A stretch of 32,133 nucleotides of DNA from CAYMTN01 sp964393335 (GTDB lineage Bacteria > Chloroflexota > Anaerolineae > Aggregatilineales > Aggregatilineaceae), in the NCBI GenBank assembly GCA_964393335.1, contig CAYMTN010000035.1, positions 1-32,133 on the forward strand. The letters run 5' to 3'. The number at the start of each line of letters is the position of its first letter. The stretch's first letter is position 1. Under the pieces are notes generated by a model, which worked only from the letters and a program-made list of their open reading frames with translations, did not search any database and was not told where the DNA came from. Shown piece after piece: positions 7,931 to 14,736 of the stretch. The position numbers were made by a program, and so were the translations under genes.

Positions 7931-8590
7931 TTAATTCAACGAGAATGACCCCTGCTCGATACGTGATTCACGCTCGATGAGGGCCGACATCAGCGGTACT
8001 TCTCGCCGGTACATCTGGCGCACGGTCGACATAAATGAAATCGCCTCACCTTGCGCCAGCAGGGTCTGTTTTTGTTCGGTGGGCACCTGAAGCAGTGCAG
8101 CCGCCAGGTATCCGAGCATGATCGGGTCATCCGGCAAGTTTTCAGGCTCGAACTCGATCTCGTCGGAAACCTGGGCCAGAAGGCCCAGATACCGCTCGAC
8201 CAGGGGCCGCAGGCGCTGCCCGTCGTCGGTGAGCGAGTAGGGCGCGTCGCTTGCCAGCGGGAAGGTTTCAACGGTTCCGGTCAGGTACGGTTTTTCGTGT
8301 GAGAGCGCGTGAATCTGGAAGCGCTCGCCTCCCACCGCGACGATGTTCATGCGCCCATCCGGCAGGCGCTCGACCTGCGTGATCTGCGCCGTGCAGCCAA
8401 TGGGATGCGGATCAGCCAGCGCGCTAAATGCCTCGACCCCTTCGCGAATCAGGACTACACCGAATGGCTGGTCATCGTCCAGACACTGCTCGATCATGAG
8501 CTTGTAACGCGGCTCGAAGATATGCAGCGCAATCGGCATATTCGGGAAGAGCACGGTATTCAATGGGAAAAGCGGTAGCTCATACATCAT
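7931..8590 (-). CDS. Lon N-terminal substrate-binding domain protein
   Basis: A 219-residue cytoplasmic protein consisting of the LON substrate-binding domain (PF02190) without the AAA+ or protease domains of Lon. The N-terminus MMYELPLFPLNTVLFPNMPI and the next segment LHIFEPRYKLMIEQCLDDD are diagnostic, followed by FGVVLIREG and GCTAQITQVERLPDGRMNIV. The C-terminal half is helical and ends in VPLMSALIERESRIEQG. Stand-alone members are widespread and presumed to bind peptides or unfolded protein, but their role is not established. Two consecutive methionines make the exact start uncertain by one codon. A promoter is visible at 8633-8661. Confidence 0.9.
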   Translation of the reverse strand: MMYELPLFPLNTVLFPNMPIALHIFEPRYKLMIEQCLDDDQPFGVVLIREGVEAFSALADPHPIGCTAQITQVERLPDGRMNIVAVGGERFQIHALSHEKPYLTGTVETFPLASDAPYSLTDDGQRLRPLVERYLGLLAQVSDEIEFEPENLPDDPIMLGYLAAALLQVPTEQKQTLLAQGEAISFMSTVRQMYRREVPLMSALIERESRIEQGSFSLN

Positions 8591-8632
8591 GGAAATGGCC
8601 GCTTTCTTTCACTCATCTGTCTGTACTTACAG

Positions 8633-8661
8633 ATTGTACGCTTCACGCCGGTGCGTGTCCA
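8633..8661 (-). promoter_or_regulatory. Promoter of the Lon-domain gene
   Basis: On the minus strand, TGGACA (8656-8661) and TACAAT (8633-8638) are separated by exactly 17 bases. Each hexamer matches the sigma-70 consensus at five of six positions. It lies about 43 bases upstream of the start codon. Confidence 0.6.
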
Positions 8662-8695
8662 TAAGAGTCGTCTAAATGTTTGCGGATGGCGAGGC

Positions 8696-8734
8696 TTGTG
8701 TTCCGCAACGTAGTAGTTTATAATAGAACTACTA
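8696..8734 (+). promoter_or_regulatory. Promoter with -10 box inside a palindromic operator
   Basis: TATAAT (8719-8724) is a perfect -10 box preceded after 17 bases by a weak -35, TTGTGT (8696-8701). The -10 box sits in the centre of a perfect inverted repeat, TAGTAGTT (8711-8718) and AACTACTA (8727-8734). A second imperfect copy follows directly (TAGTTT at 8733-8738, then AAACCACTA at 8745-8753). A bound repressor would cover the -10 region. The target operon encodes an ATPase and an FtsX-type permease. Confidence 0.6.
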
Positions 8735-8903
8735 GTTTAAAATCAAACCACTATTGTTTCTTTTCTTTCAAAAGTTAGCCGCTTCTAATTTGTTTTTTCA
8801 TGACCCCTAAAAATTGGGGGTTGGTTTCCGGGCCGAACACTTTATTCTGATAGGGCACAATGTTGGCGTGTGTCCGGTGGACGGTAGAAAGAGGAACCTA
8901 CCT

Positions 8904-9608
8904 ATGATTCGACTCGAAAATGTCTCCAAACGGTACCAGATGGGCGACGTGTGTGTCACCGCGCTTGACGGTGTATCGCTGGAAATCGATAAGGGTGAAT
9001 TTGTCGTCGTCCTTGGCCCGTCGGGCAGCGGTAAGACCACGCTGCTGAACATCATCGGCGCGCTGGACGTGCCGACGGAAGGTGCGGTGCGCATCAATGG
9101 CGGCAACTTGCTGCTGTCGAAGAAGGCGAACCGGTTCAAGTTCCGGCGCGAAACGGTCAGTTTTATCTTTCAGACCTTTAACCTGTTTCCCAGCCTGACC
9201 GCGCTTGAGAACGTGCAGTTTGTGCTGGATATGGCAAATACGCCAGACAGTCGCGACAGAGCGGCGGCTGTGCTGGGCGATGTCGGGTTGGGTGAGCGTG
9301 TGAATCACTTCCCGCACGAATTGTCGGGCGGAGAGCAGCAGCGCGTGGCGATTGCGCGCGCGCTGGCGACGGGAAACCCGGTGTTGCTGGCCGATGAGCC
9401 GACCGGTGAGCTGGATTTTCAGACCGGTATCCAAATCCTGGAGTTGCTCCAGCGGCAGGCGTTAGCTGGCAAGACCGTGCTGGTTGTGACGCACAACCGT
9501 GAGATTTCACGGATTGCCGACCGCGTAATCGAGTTGAGCAGCGGGCGTATAGTCCGTGATGGCCCGCCGCGTGATGGCAAGGCCGCCATTGCTGACTTGC
9601 AGTGGTAA
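8904..9608 (+). CDS. ABC exporter ATPase, LolD/MacB type
   Basis: A complete 234-residue ATPase. It begins MIRLENVSKRYQMGD, has Walker A GPSGSGKTT near 40-48, a Q-loop segment IFQTFNLFPSLTALENV, signature LSGGEQQRV near 137-145, and Walker B with D-loop LLADEPTGELD near 157-167. The DEPTGELD variant is typical of the MacB/LolD/FtsE class, which drives mechanotransmission-type exporters rather than classical importers. The start is fixed by GAGGAA seven bases upstream. The permease partner follows after 15 bases. Substrates of this class include lipoproteins, peptides and antibiotics, and nothing here decides among them. Confidence 0.94.
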   Translation: MIRLENVSKRYQMGDVCVTALDGVSLEIDKGEFVVVLGPSGSGKTTLLNIIGALDVPTEGAVRINGGNLLLSKKANRFKFRRETVSFIFQTFNLFPSLTALENVQFVLDMANTPDSRDRAAAVLGDVGLGERVNHFPHELSGGEQQRVAIARALATGNPVLLADEPTGELDFQTGIQILELLQRQALAGKTVLVVTHNREISRIADRVIELSSGRIVRDGPPRDGKAAIADLQW

Positions 9609-9623
9609 GCAAAGGGGGCTGAC

Positions 9624-12080
9624 ATGATAAATATGAGGTTATGGCTGCGCTGGTCGTGGCGCGACCTGCGCACACGGTGGCTGCAGGTGATCGCCATCGC
9701 GTTGATTATTGCCCTGGGGACGGGGGTGTTCGCCGGGTTGGGCGGCCAGAAAACCTGGCGTATTGACTCGCTCGATCTCAGTTACGAGCGCTTGAAGATG
9801 TATGACCTGCAAATGCAGCTCGCTGATGGCAGTTACGTCGATCAGCAGGCGCTGCAACAAGCCTTGAACGGTGTTTCAGGCGTAGATCGGCTGGAAACGC
9901 GCCTGATCGCGCCGACGCTGGTTGACGCCTCTACTGCTGATAAAGCGGTTCTGGTCGAGGGGCGCATCGTCAGCGTCGACGTAGCAGACGGTGGGCCATA
10001 CGTGAATAAGCTGTTCATCGAGGACGGGCGCAACCTGACCGAAGCGGACGCCGGTACGGACGCCGTTATCGTGGAATACAAGTTCGCGAAGTATTACGGT
10101 CTGAAGCCCGGCGATCCGGTCCGTATCAGCGGAAACCAATCGCTCGATTTTGTTGGCGCGGGTTATGGCCCGGAATATTTCATGATCGTACCGCAGGAAG
10201 GCAGTTTCCTGGCCGAGTCGAGTTTCGCGGCGTTGTTTACCACGTTGGAGACGGCGCAGAAGTTGACCGGGCGTGCGGGGCTGGTCAACGACGTCGTATT
10301 CCGCTTGCAGGACGGAGCCGACAAAGCAGCCGTGCGGGCCGAGATCTCACAACGCATGGCGGCGGCGTTCCCGGATACGGGCATGACTCTCAGCGACCGG
10401 GAAGACGACTGGAGCCTGAAACAGCAATACGAGGACGCCAAAAACGACCAGGTGACCTGGAACGCAATCGCGCTGTTGTTTCTGATCGGCGCAGCGTTGG
10501 GCGCGTTCAACCTGGCCGGGCGTATCGTCGAAGCGCAGCGGCGGCAGATTGGCATCAGTATGGCACTGGGTCTGCCGCGCATCTGGATTGCGCTTCGCCC
10601 GATGTTGATCGGGCTGCAGATCGCCGTGCTGGGGACGATTTTCGGGTTGTTTATGGGCATCGGACTCAGCCAGTTATTCGCCAATCTGTTCAGGTCCGTA
10701 CTGCCGCTGCCCTATTGGAAAATCACATTGTATATGCCGGGGTTTGTCCGGGCAACGGGGTTGGGNNNNNNNNNNCCGTTTGCCGCCACCTTGATCCCGG
10801 TGCTGCGCGCGGTACGGGTCGCGCCGATCGACGCCATTCGTACCGGCAACCTGATCTCAAAAGGCGGCGGGTTGTCGTGGTTGATGAGCATCATTCCGAT
10901 CCCTGGCAAGAGCTTCACCCAGATGCCGTTCCGTAACATCCTTCGCTCGCCCTGGCGCTCGCTGCTGACGATTTTGGGGATCGCGATGGCGGTCGTGCTC
11001 ATGACGGCGTTTATCGGGTTCCTTGATTCATTCCTGGCGACGATGGATCGGGCCACGTCGGCTTACGAGTACCAGAACGCGGACCGGCTGTTGGTCAGCC
11101 TGAACTCTTTCTACCCCATGAGCAACGGTGAAATCTCAGCGATCCAGGGCTTGACGGCAGAAGATGGCACGCCGTTGTTCAGCCAGGTGGAACCCGCGCT
11201 GATGGTGGGCGGTACGCTCGTCAACGACGGCGATGATATCGACGTGGCGCTGGAACTACACGACATGGACCACGCGATCTGGGTGCCCAAACTGATCAAG
11301 GGGCAGTTGAAATCAGACCAGCCGGGGATCATCCTGTCGGAAAAAGCGGCGGGCGATCTGGGCGTGAGTGTCGGTGATACCGTGACACTCGAACATCCCC
11401 GCCGCGAAGGGCTGCTCGCGTTCCGATTGGTCCAAGACGAGTTGCCGGTGATCGGCATTCATACCAACCCGCTGCGCGCGTTGAGCTACATGGACATCAA
11501 CGGCGCGGCCCTGATGGGCCTGACCGGCATGACAAATTTGCTCGTGGTCAACCCGGAGCAGGGCATCACGGCGGATGACGTCAAATTGGCGCTGATGACC
11601 CAACCCGGCGTGGCGTCGGTGCAGGCGGTTTCAGATTTTTCGAAAGCGCTGGACGATGTACTGAATATGTTCGTCGCCGTGCTGCGTGCGGTACAGGGTG
11701 TGGTGTTGTTCATGGCTTTCCTGATCGCGTTTAACTCGACCAGCATCAATGTCGATGAACGCGTGCGCGAGATTTCGACGATGTTCGCGTTTGGTTTGCC
11801 GGTGCGCACTGTGACTCGTATGCAGATGCTTGAGAATCTGGTGATCGGCATCCTCGGCACCGTGATCGGCGTCATTGCCGGTTGGTATGTGCTGAATCTG
11901 TTTTTGGCAGCGCGCGTTGAGGAGCAGTTGGCCGATCTTCAGTTTGTGGTCACGATCTCGACATCCACGCTGCTGACCACGATGATGCTGGGCGTGCTGG
12001 TCGTGGCGCTGACGCCGCTGCTCAGCATCCGGCGCATGCTGCACCTGGATATCCCCTCTACGCTGCGCGTGATGGAGTAG
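9624..12080 (+). CDS. FtsX-like ABC permease with two FtsX domains (contains assembly gap)
   Basis: An inner-membrane protein of about 818 residues with duplicated architecture. Membrane helix at about 10-33, extracytoplasmic MacB-like domain, three-helix FtsX domain at about 275-395, another helix at about 446-470, second extracytoplasmic domain, and a final FtsX domain at about 682-815 ending DIPSTLRVME. It forms a MacB-type exporter with the preceding ATPase. AAAGGGGG lies five bases upstream of the start. Ten N at 10766-10775 interrupt the last helix of the first FtsX domain. The frame remains plausible on both sides, so the true missing length is probably close to ten bases. The C-terminus resembles the remnant at 31856-32086. 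Confidence 0.9.
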   Translation: MINMRLWLRWSWRDLRTRWLQVIAIALIIALGTGVFAGLGGQKTWRIDSLDLSYERLKMYDLQMQLADGSYVDQQALQQALNGVSGVDRLETRLIAPTLVDASTADKAVLVEGRIVSVDVADGGPYVNKLFIEDGRNLTEADAGTDAVIVEYKFAKYYGLKPGDPVRISGNQSLDFVGAGYGPEYFMIVPQEGSFLAESSFAALFTTLETAQKLTGRAGLVNDVVFRLQDGADKAAVRAEISQRMAAAFPDTGMTLSDREDDWSLKQQYEDAKNDQVTWNAIALLFLIGAALGAFNLAGRIVEAQRRQIGISMALGLPRIWIALRPMLIGLQIAVLGTIFGLFMGIGLSQLFANLFRSVLPLPYWKITLYMPGFVRATGLXXXXPFAATLIPVLRAVRVAPIDAIRTGNLISKGGGLSWLMSIIPIPGKSFTQMPFRNILRSPWRSLLTILGIAMAVVLMTAFIGFLDSFLATMDRATSAYEYQNADRLLVSLNSFYPMSNGEISAIQGLTAEDGTPLFSQVEPALMVGGTLVNDGDDIDVALELHDMDHAIWVPKLIKGQLKSDQPGIILSEKAAGDLGVSVGDTVTLEHPRREGLLAFRLVQDELPVIGIHTNPLRALSYMDINGAALMGLTGMTNLLVVNPEQGITADDVKLALMTQPGVASVQAVSDFSKALDDVLNMFVAVLRAVQGVVLFMAFLIAFNSTSINVDERVREISTMFAFGLPVRTVTRMQMLENLVIGILGTVIGVIAGWYVLNLFLAARVEEQLADLQFVVTISTSTLLTTMMLGVLVVALTPLLSIRRMLHLDIPSTLRVME
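10766..10775. other. Assembly gap (10 N)
   Basis: A run of ten undetermined bases lies within the FtsX permease gene. Residues before it (MPGFVRATGL) and after it (PFAATLIPVLRAVRVAPIDA) match the expected start and end of one FtsX helix, so little sequence is missing. Ten is also a conventional filler length. Confidence 0.97.
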
Positions 12081-12118
12081 CCGCCAGCCTGTTGACGGTT
12101 ATTCATCACTGCCTCAAG

Positions 12119-12150
12119 CCAGTCCCTGCCTAACCGGCGGGGACTGGTCG
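12119..12150 (+). terminator. Terminator hairpin after the exporter operon
   Basis: CCAGTCCC (12119-12126) pairs with GGGACTGG (12140-12147). A T-G wobble and GCC/GGC extend this to a 12-base stem with a TAACC loop. The following TCGGTTTA is only weakly T-rich, so efficiency is uncertain. It separates the exporter operon from the next promoter. Confidence 0.6.
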
Positions 12151-12161
12151 GTTTATACAGG

Positions 12162-12189
12162 TTGAGATATCGATATCCCCGACTATAAT
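12162..12189 (+). promoter_or_regulatory. Promoter with palindromic spacer, upstream of the monooxygenase gene
   Basis: TTGAGA (12162-12167) and a perfect TATAAT (12184-12189) are separated by 16 bases. The 12-base perfect palindrome GATATCGATATC (12166-12177) overlaps the -35 box and fills much of the spacer, so it is a candidate repressor site. GGAG at 12210-12213 then serves the start at 12222. Confidence 0.65.
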
Positions 12190-12221
12190 TAGGCGCTGTC
12201 AAGAGAATAGGAGCGTTTGCC

Positions 12222-12530
12222 ATGTATATTGTGCACGTTTTTTGCCATGCCAGGCCGGAATACATTGACGCCTTCAAAAAAGCCTGTATCGAAAATGCAC
12301 GCAGCAGCGTGCAGGAACCGGGTATTGCCCGCTTCGACGTGATCCAACAGCAGGACGACCCGGCCCGTTTTGTGCTGGTCGAGGTCTACCGGACTGCGGC
12401 TGATCCTGCCAGCCACAAGGAAACGGCACATTATGCCCGGTGGGCGGAGACTGTCGCGGATATGCTGGCCGGGCCGCGCAGCAAGCTGGTGTATGACAAC
12501 GTCTTCCCTGGCGACGAGGGATGGGGGTAA
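12222..12530 (+). CDS. Antibiotic biosynthesis monooxygenase (ABM) domain protein
   Basis: A 102-residue single-domain protein of the dimeric alpha/beta-barrel ABM family, which includes the quinol monooxygenase YgiN and the AI-2 processing protein LsrG. Matching features are the first strand YIVHVFCHARPEYIDAFKKA, the segment ARSSVQEPGIARFDVIQQQ, the strand FVLVEVYRTAADPASHKET and the H-YARW helix at about 70-75. No cofactor motif is expected in this family. The gene has its own promoter and GGAG site and lies four bases before the alcohol dehydrogenase gene, so the two are probably translated together. A role in quinone or reactive-aldehyde metabolism is only a suggestion. Confidence 0.87.
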   Translation: MYIVHVFCHARPEYIDAFKKACIENARSSVQEPGIARFDVIQQQDDPARFVLVEVYRTAADPASHKETAHYARWAETVADMLAGPRSKLVYDNVFPGDEGWG

Positions 12531-12534
12531 GCAC

Positions 12535-13689
12535 ATGCGTTTCGAGTTTGCCACAGCGACGCGGATCATCGTTGGGGCCAGTACGCTGTCGGAGATCGGG
12601 CCGCTGGCAGCGGCAATGGGTCACCGCGCGCTGGTCATCACCGGGCGCAGCGCGAGCCGGGCCGCCCCCCTTTTGGCGTTGCTGGATCAGGCCGGGGTCG
12701 CGTACGATACGTTTGCCGTCGCGGCGGAACCGACGATTGGCGTAGCGCAGCAGGGCACGCAGCGCGCGCGTGAGAATGCCTGTGATCTGGTAATTGGCAT
12801 CGGCGGCGGCAGCGTGTTGGATACAGGGAAGGCTATCGCGGCGCTGCTGACGAATCCCGGAGAACCACTGGACTACCTGGAAGTGATCGGGCGCGGCCAA
12901 TCGCTGGCGCACCCGTCCGCGCCATATATCGCCATCCCCACGACTGCCGGCACTGGCACGGAAGTCACGCGGAACGCGGTATTGGCGTCGCCGGAGCACC
13001 GTGTCAAGGTCAGCTTGCGCAGTCCTGCCATGCTCCCGGCCCTGGCGCTGGTCGATCCGGCGCTGACAGTCAGCATGCCGCCTGCCATCACAGCCTATAC
13101 CGGGCTGGATGCGCTCACGCAGGTGATCGAGCCGTTCGTATCCAACCGCGCGAATCCATTGACCGACGCCGTTTGTCGAGAAGGCATTCGCCGCGCAGCG
13201 CGATCCCTGCCGCGTGCGTACGAGCACGGCGACGACATAGACGCCCGTGAGGATATGGCGCTGGCATCGCTGTGCGGCGGGCTGGCGCTGGCCAACGCCA
13301 GATTGGGCGCGGTGCATGGTTTTGCCGGGCCGTTTGGCGGCATGTTCGATGCGCCGCACGGGGCAGTGTGCGCCGCGCTGCTGCCGCATGTCGCGGCGGT
13401 CAACGTGGCGGTGCTGCGCGAGCACCAGCCGGATAACCCGGCGCTGCGGCGATACGATGAAGTTGCCCAACTGCTGACCGGTGACGCGTCGGCGGATGCC
13501 GGGGATGGCGCTGCATGGCTGCAAGACCTGTGCGAGATGCTCCAGGTGCCCGGTCTGGCGACTTACGGGCTGTCTTCCGGTGATTTTGACGATCTGATCG
13601 AAAAATCGGCGCGGTCCAGTTCGATGAAAGGCAATCCGGTTGAGTTGTCACCGGTTGATATGCGCACCATCCTGGAACGGGCACTTTAG
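12535..13689 (+). CDS. Iron-containing alcohol dehydrogenase family protein
   Basis: A 384-residue cytoplasmic oxidoreductase of the group III (Fe-ADH) family, NAD(P)-dependent and acting on alcohols, aldehydes or related carbonyls. It shows GGGSVLDTGKA at 90-100 (nucleotide binding), PTTAGTGTEVT at 135-145 and the metal-site region GLDALTQVIEPF at 190-201. Expected ligands D192, H261 and H275 (in DAPHG) are present, but the usual second ligand, His in DALTH, is Gln196. An in-frame upstream ATG at 12370 lies inside the preceding gene and is rejected. The start at 12535 places the gene four bases after the ABM gene. Maleylacetate-reductase-like and lactaldehyde-reductase-like activities are equally possible. 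Confidence 0.9.
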   Translation: MRFEFATATRIIVGASTLSEIGPLAAAMGHRALVITGRSASRAAPLLALLDQAGVAYDTFAVAAEPTIGVAQQGTQRARENACDLVIGIGGGSVLDTGKAIAALLTNPGEPLDYLEVIGRGQSLAHPSAPYIAIPTTAGTGTEVTRNAVLASPEHRVKVSLRSPAMLPALALVDPALTVSMPPAITAYTGLDALTQVIEPFVSNRANPLTDAVCREGIRRAARSLPRAYEHGDDIDAREDMALASLCGGLALANARLGAVHGFAGPFGGMFDAPHGAVCAALLPHVAAVNVAVLREHQPDNPALRRYDEVAQLLTGDASADAGDGAAWLQDLCEMLQVPGLATYGLSSGDFDDLIEKSARSSSMKGNPVELSPVDMRTILERAL

Positions 13690-13701
13690 CTAGGATACTT
13701 C

Positions 13702-14625
13702 ATGAAACGCTGGCAAGCCGATCTGACTCTGGGCCTGATCGCCCTGATCTGGGGATCAACATTCGTCGTCGTACAGAACGCGTTAGATGCGGTCGGGCCG
13801 CTGACGTTCGTGGCGCTTCGCTTCAGCCTGGCGTCGGTCTTTCTGGTGGCGCTCTTTTTCCGCCGCGCACAGCGCGTGACGCGGGCCGAGCTGCGGGCGG
13901 GGGGCTTGATCGGTGTGTGGCTGGCAGGCGGTTATGTTTTCCAGACCATCGGGCTTCAGATGACGACGACCGCCAAAGCGGGGTTTATCACCGGCTTGAG
14001 CGTGGTCATCGTGCCGGTGCTGGCGACCGTGCTGCTGCGCCGTCCACCGGGACGGGGCGCTGTGGCCGGGATCATCGCGGCGACGGTCGGGCTGGCATGC
14101 CTGACGCTGAACAAAAACCTGCGCGTGGAAACCGGCGACCTGTGGGTATTGGCCTGCGCGTTCGCGTTTGCGCTGCATATCGTGAGCGTCGCGTATTTTT
14201 CGCCGCGTTATGATTCGATGCGCCTGTCAATTGTACAGATTGGCGCGGTGGCGATTCTGGCGACGGGAGCGGGTTTTGCTTATGAAACGCCCTCGCTCGA
14301 TCTCCCGGCCAAGACGTGGGGGGCCATCGCGTTTACCGGGGTTCTGGCGACGGCGCTCGTGTTCAGCCTGCAAGTTTATGTGCAGCGTTTCACCACGCCG
14401 ACCCACACCGCACTGCTGTTTAGCCTGGAGCCGGTGTTCGCCGCGTTTTTTGGCTGGTGGTGGGCCGGGGAGATTCTTGGCCTGCGCGAGATGGTCGGCT
14501 GCGGCCTGATTTTGGCCGGCATGATCGTGGCGGAACTGGGCGGCGATGAAGAAGGCGATTCACCGGCTGTGCCTGTACGTGACGATCTGGGCGGTGCTGT
14601 GCTGGAGCACGCCGATTGCCCCTGA
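13702..14625 (+). CDS. EamA/DMT-family transporter
   Basis: A 307-residue polytopic membrane protein with two repeated EamA domains, about ten helices in all. The first helix reads LTLGLIALIWGSTFVVVQNAL, a typical DMT start, and the end of the first half has TGLSVVIVPVLATVLLRRPP, a family hallmark. The second half contains ALVFSLQVYVQRFTTPTHTA and LLFSLEPVFAAFFGWWWAGE, also diagnostic. Members export or import amino acids, metabolites or sugars, and the substrate is not predictable here. The gene begins 12 bases after the alcohol dehydrogenase and is probably the last gene of that operon. Confidence 0.92.
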   Translation: MKRWQADLTLGLIALIWGSTFVVVQNALDAVGPLTFVALRFSLASVFLVALFFRRAQRVTRAELRAGGLIGVWLAGGYVFQTIGLQMTTTAKAGFITGLSVVIVPVLATVLLRRPPGRGAVAGIIAATVGLACLTLNKNLRVETGDLWVLACAFAFALHIVSVAYFSPRYDSMRLSIVQIGAVAILATGAGFAYETPSLDLPAKTWGAIAFTGVLATALVFSLQVYVQRFTTPTHTALLFSLEPVFAAFFGWWWAGEILGLREMVGCGLILAGMIVAELGGDEEGDSPAVPVRDDLGGAVLEHADCP

Positions 14626-14685
14626 TACCCGGCGCAGCCTGCCCGGTCGCGATGATGGGGATAACAACCCGACCGAAAACGATCA

Positions 14686-14713
14686 AGAGGTCAGCGTCTC
14701 ACAGGTGACCTCT
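14686..14713. terminator. Hairpin between convergent genes
   Basis: AGAGGTCA (14686-14693) and TGACCTCT (14706-14713) are perfect complements around a 12-base loop. It lies between the convergent EamA and livM stop codons. There is no T run on either strand, so it may be a processing or stability element rather than an intrinsic terminator. Confidence 0.4.
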
Positions 14714-14736
14714 GCCGGGTATGACGGCAACCTCTG

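Larger units (their letters stand above)
8591..8903. other. 313-base divergent intergenic region
   Basis: No gene is seen here. The region holds a minus-strand promoter (8633-8661), a plus-strand promoter with an overlapping palindrome (8696-8734), a pyrimidine-rich tract at 8751-8770 and a small ACCCC/GGGGT hairpin (8803-8821). The plus-strand leader before the ATPase start codon at 8904 is therefore about 170 bases long. An in-frame ATG at 8814 is not the likely start, because GAGGAA at 8891-8896 clearly serves the ATG at 8904. Confidence 0.6.

Noticed and set aside
12370..12534. N-terminal extension of the alcohol dehydrogenase
   Set aside because: It overlaps the ABM gene in another frame, and the family N-terminus begins at MRFEFATATRIIVG (12535).
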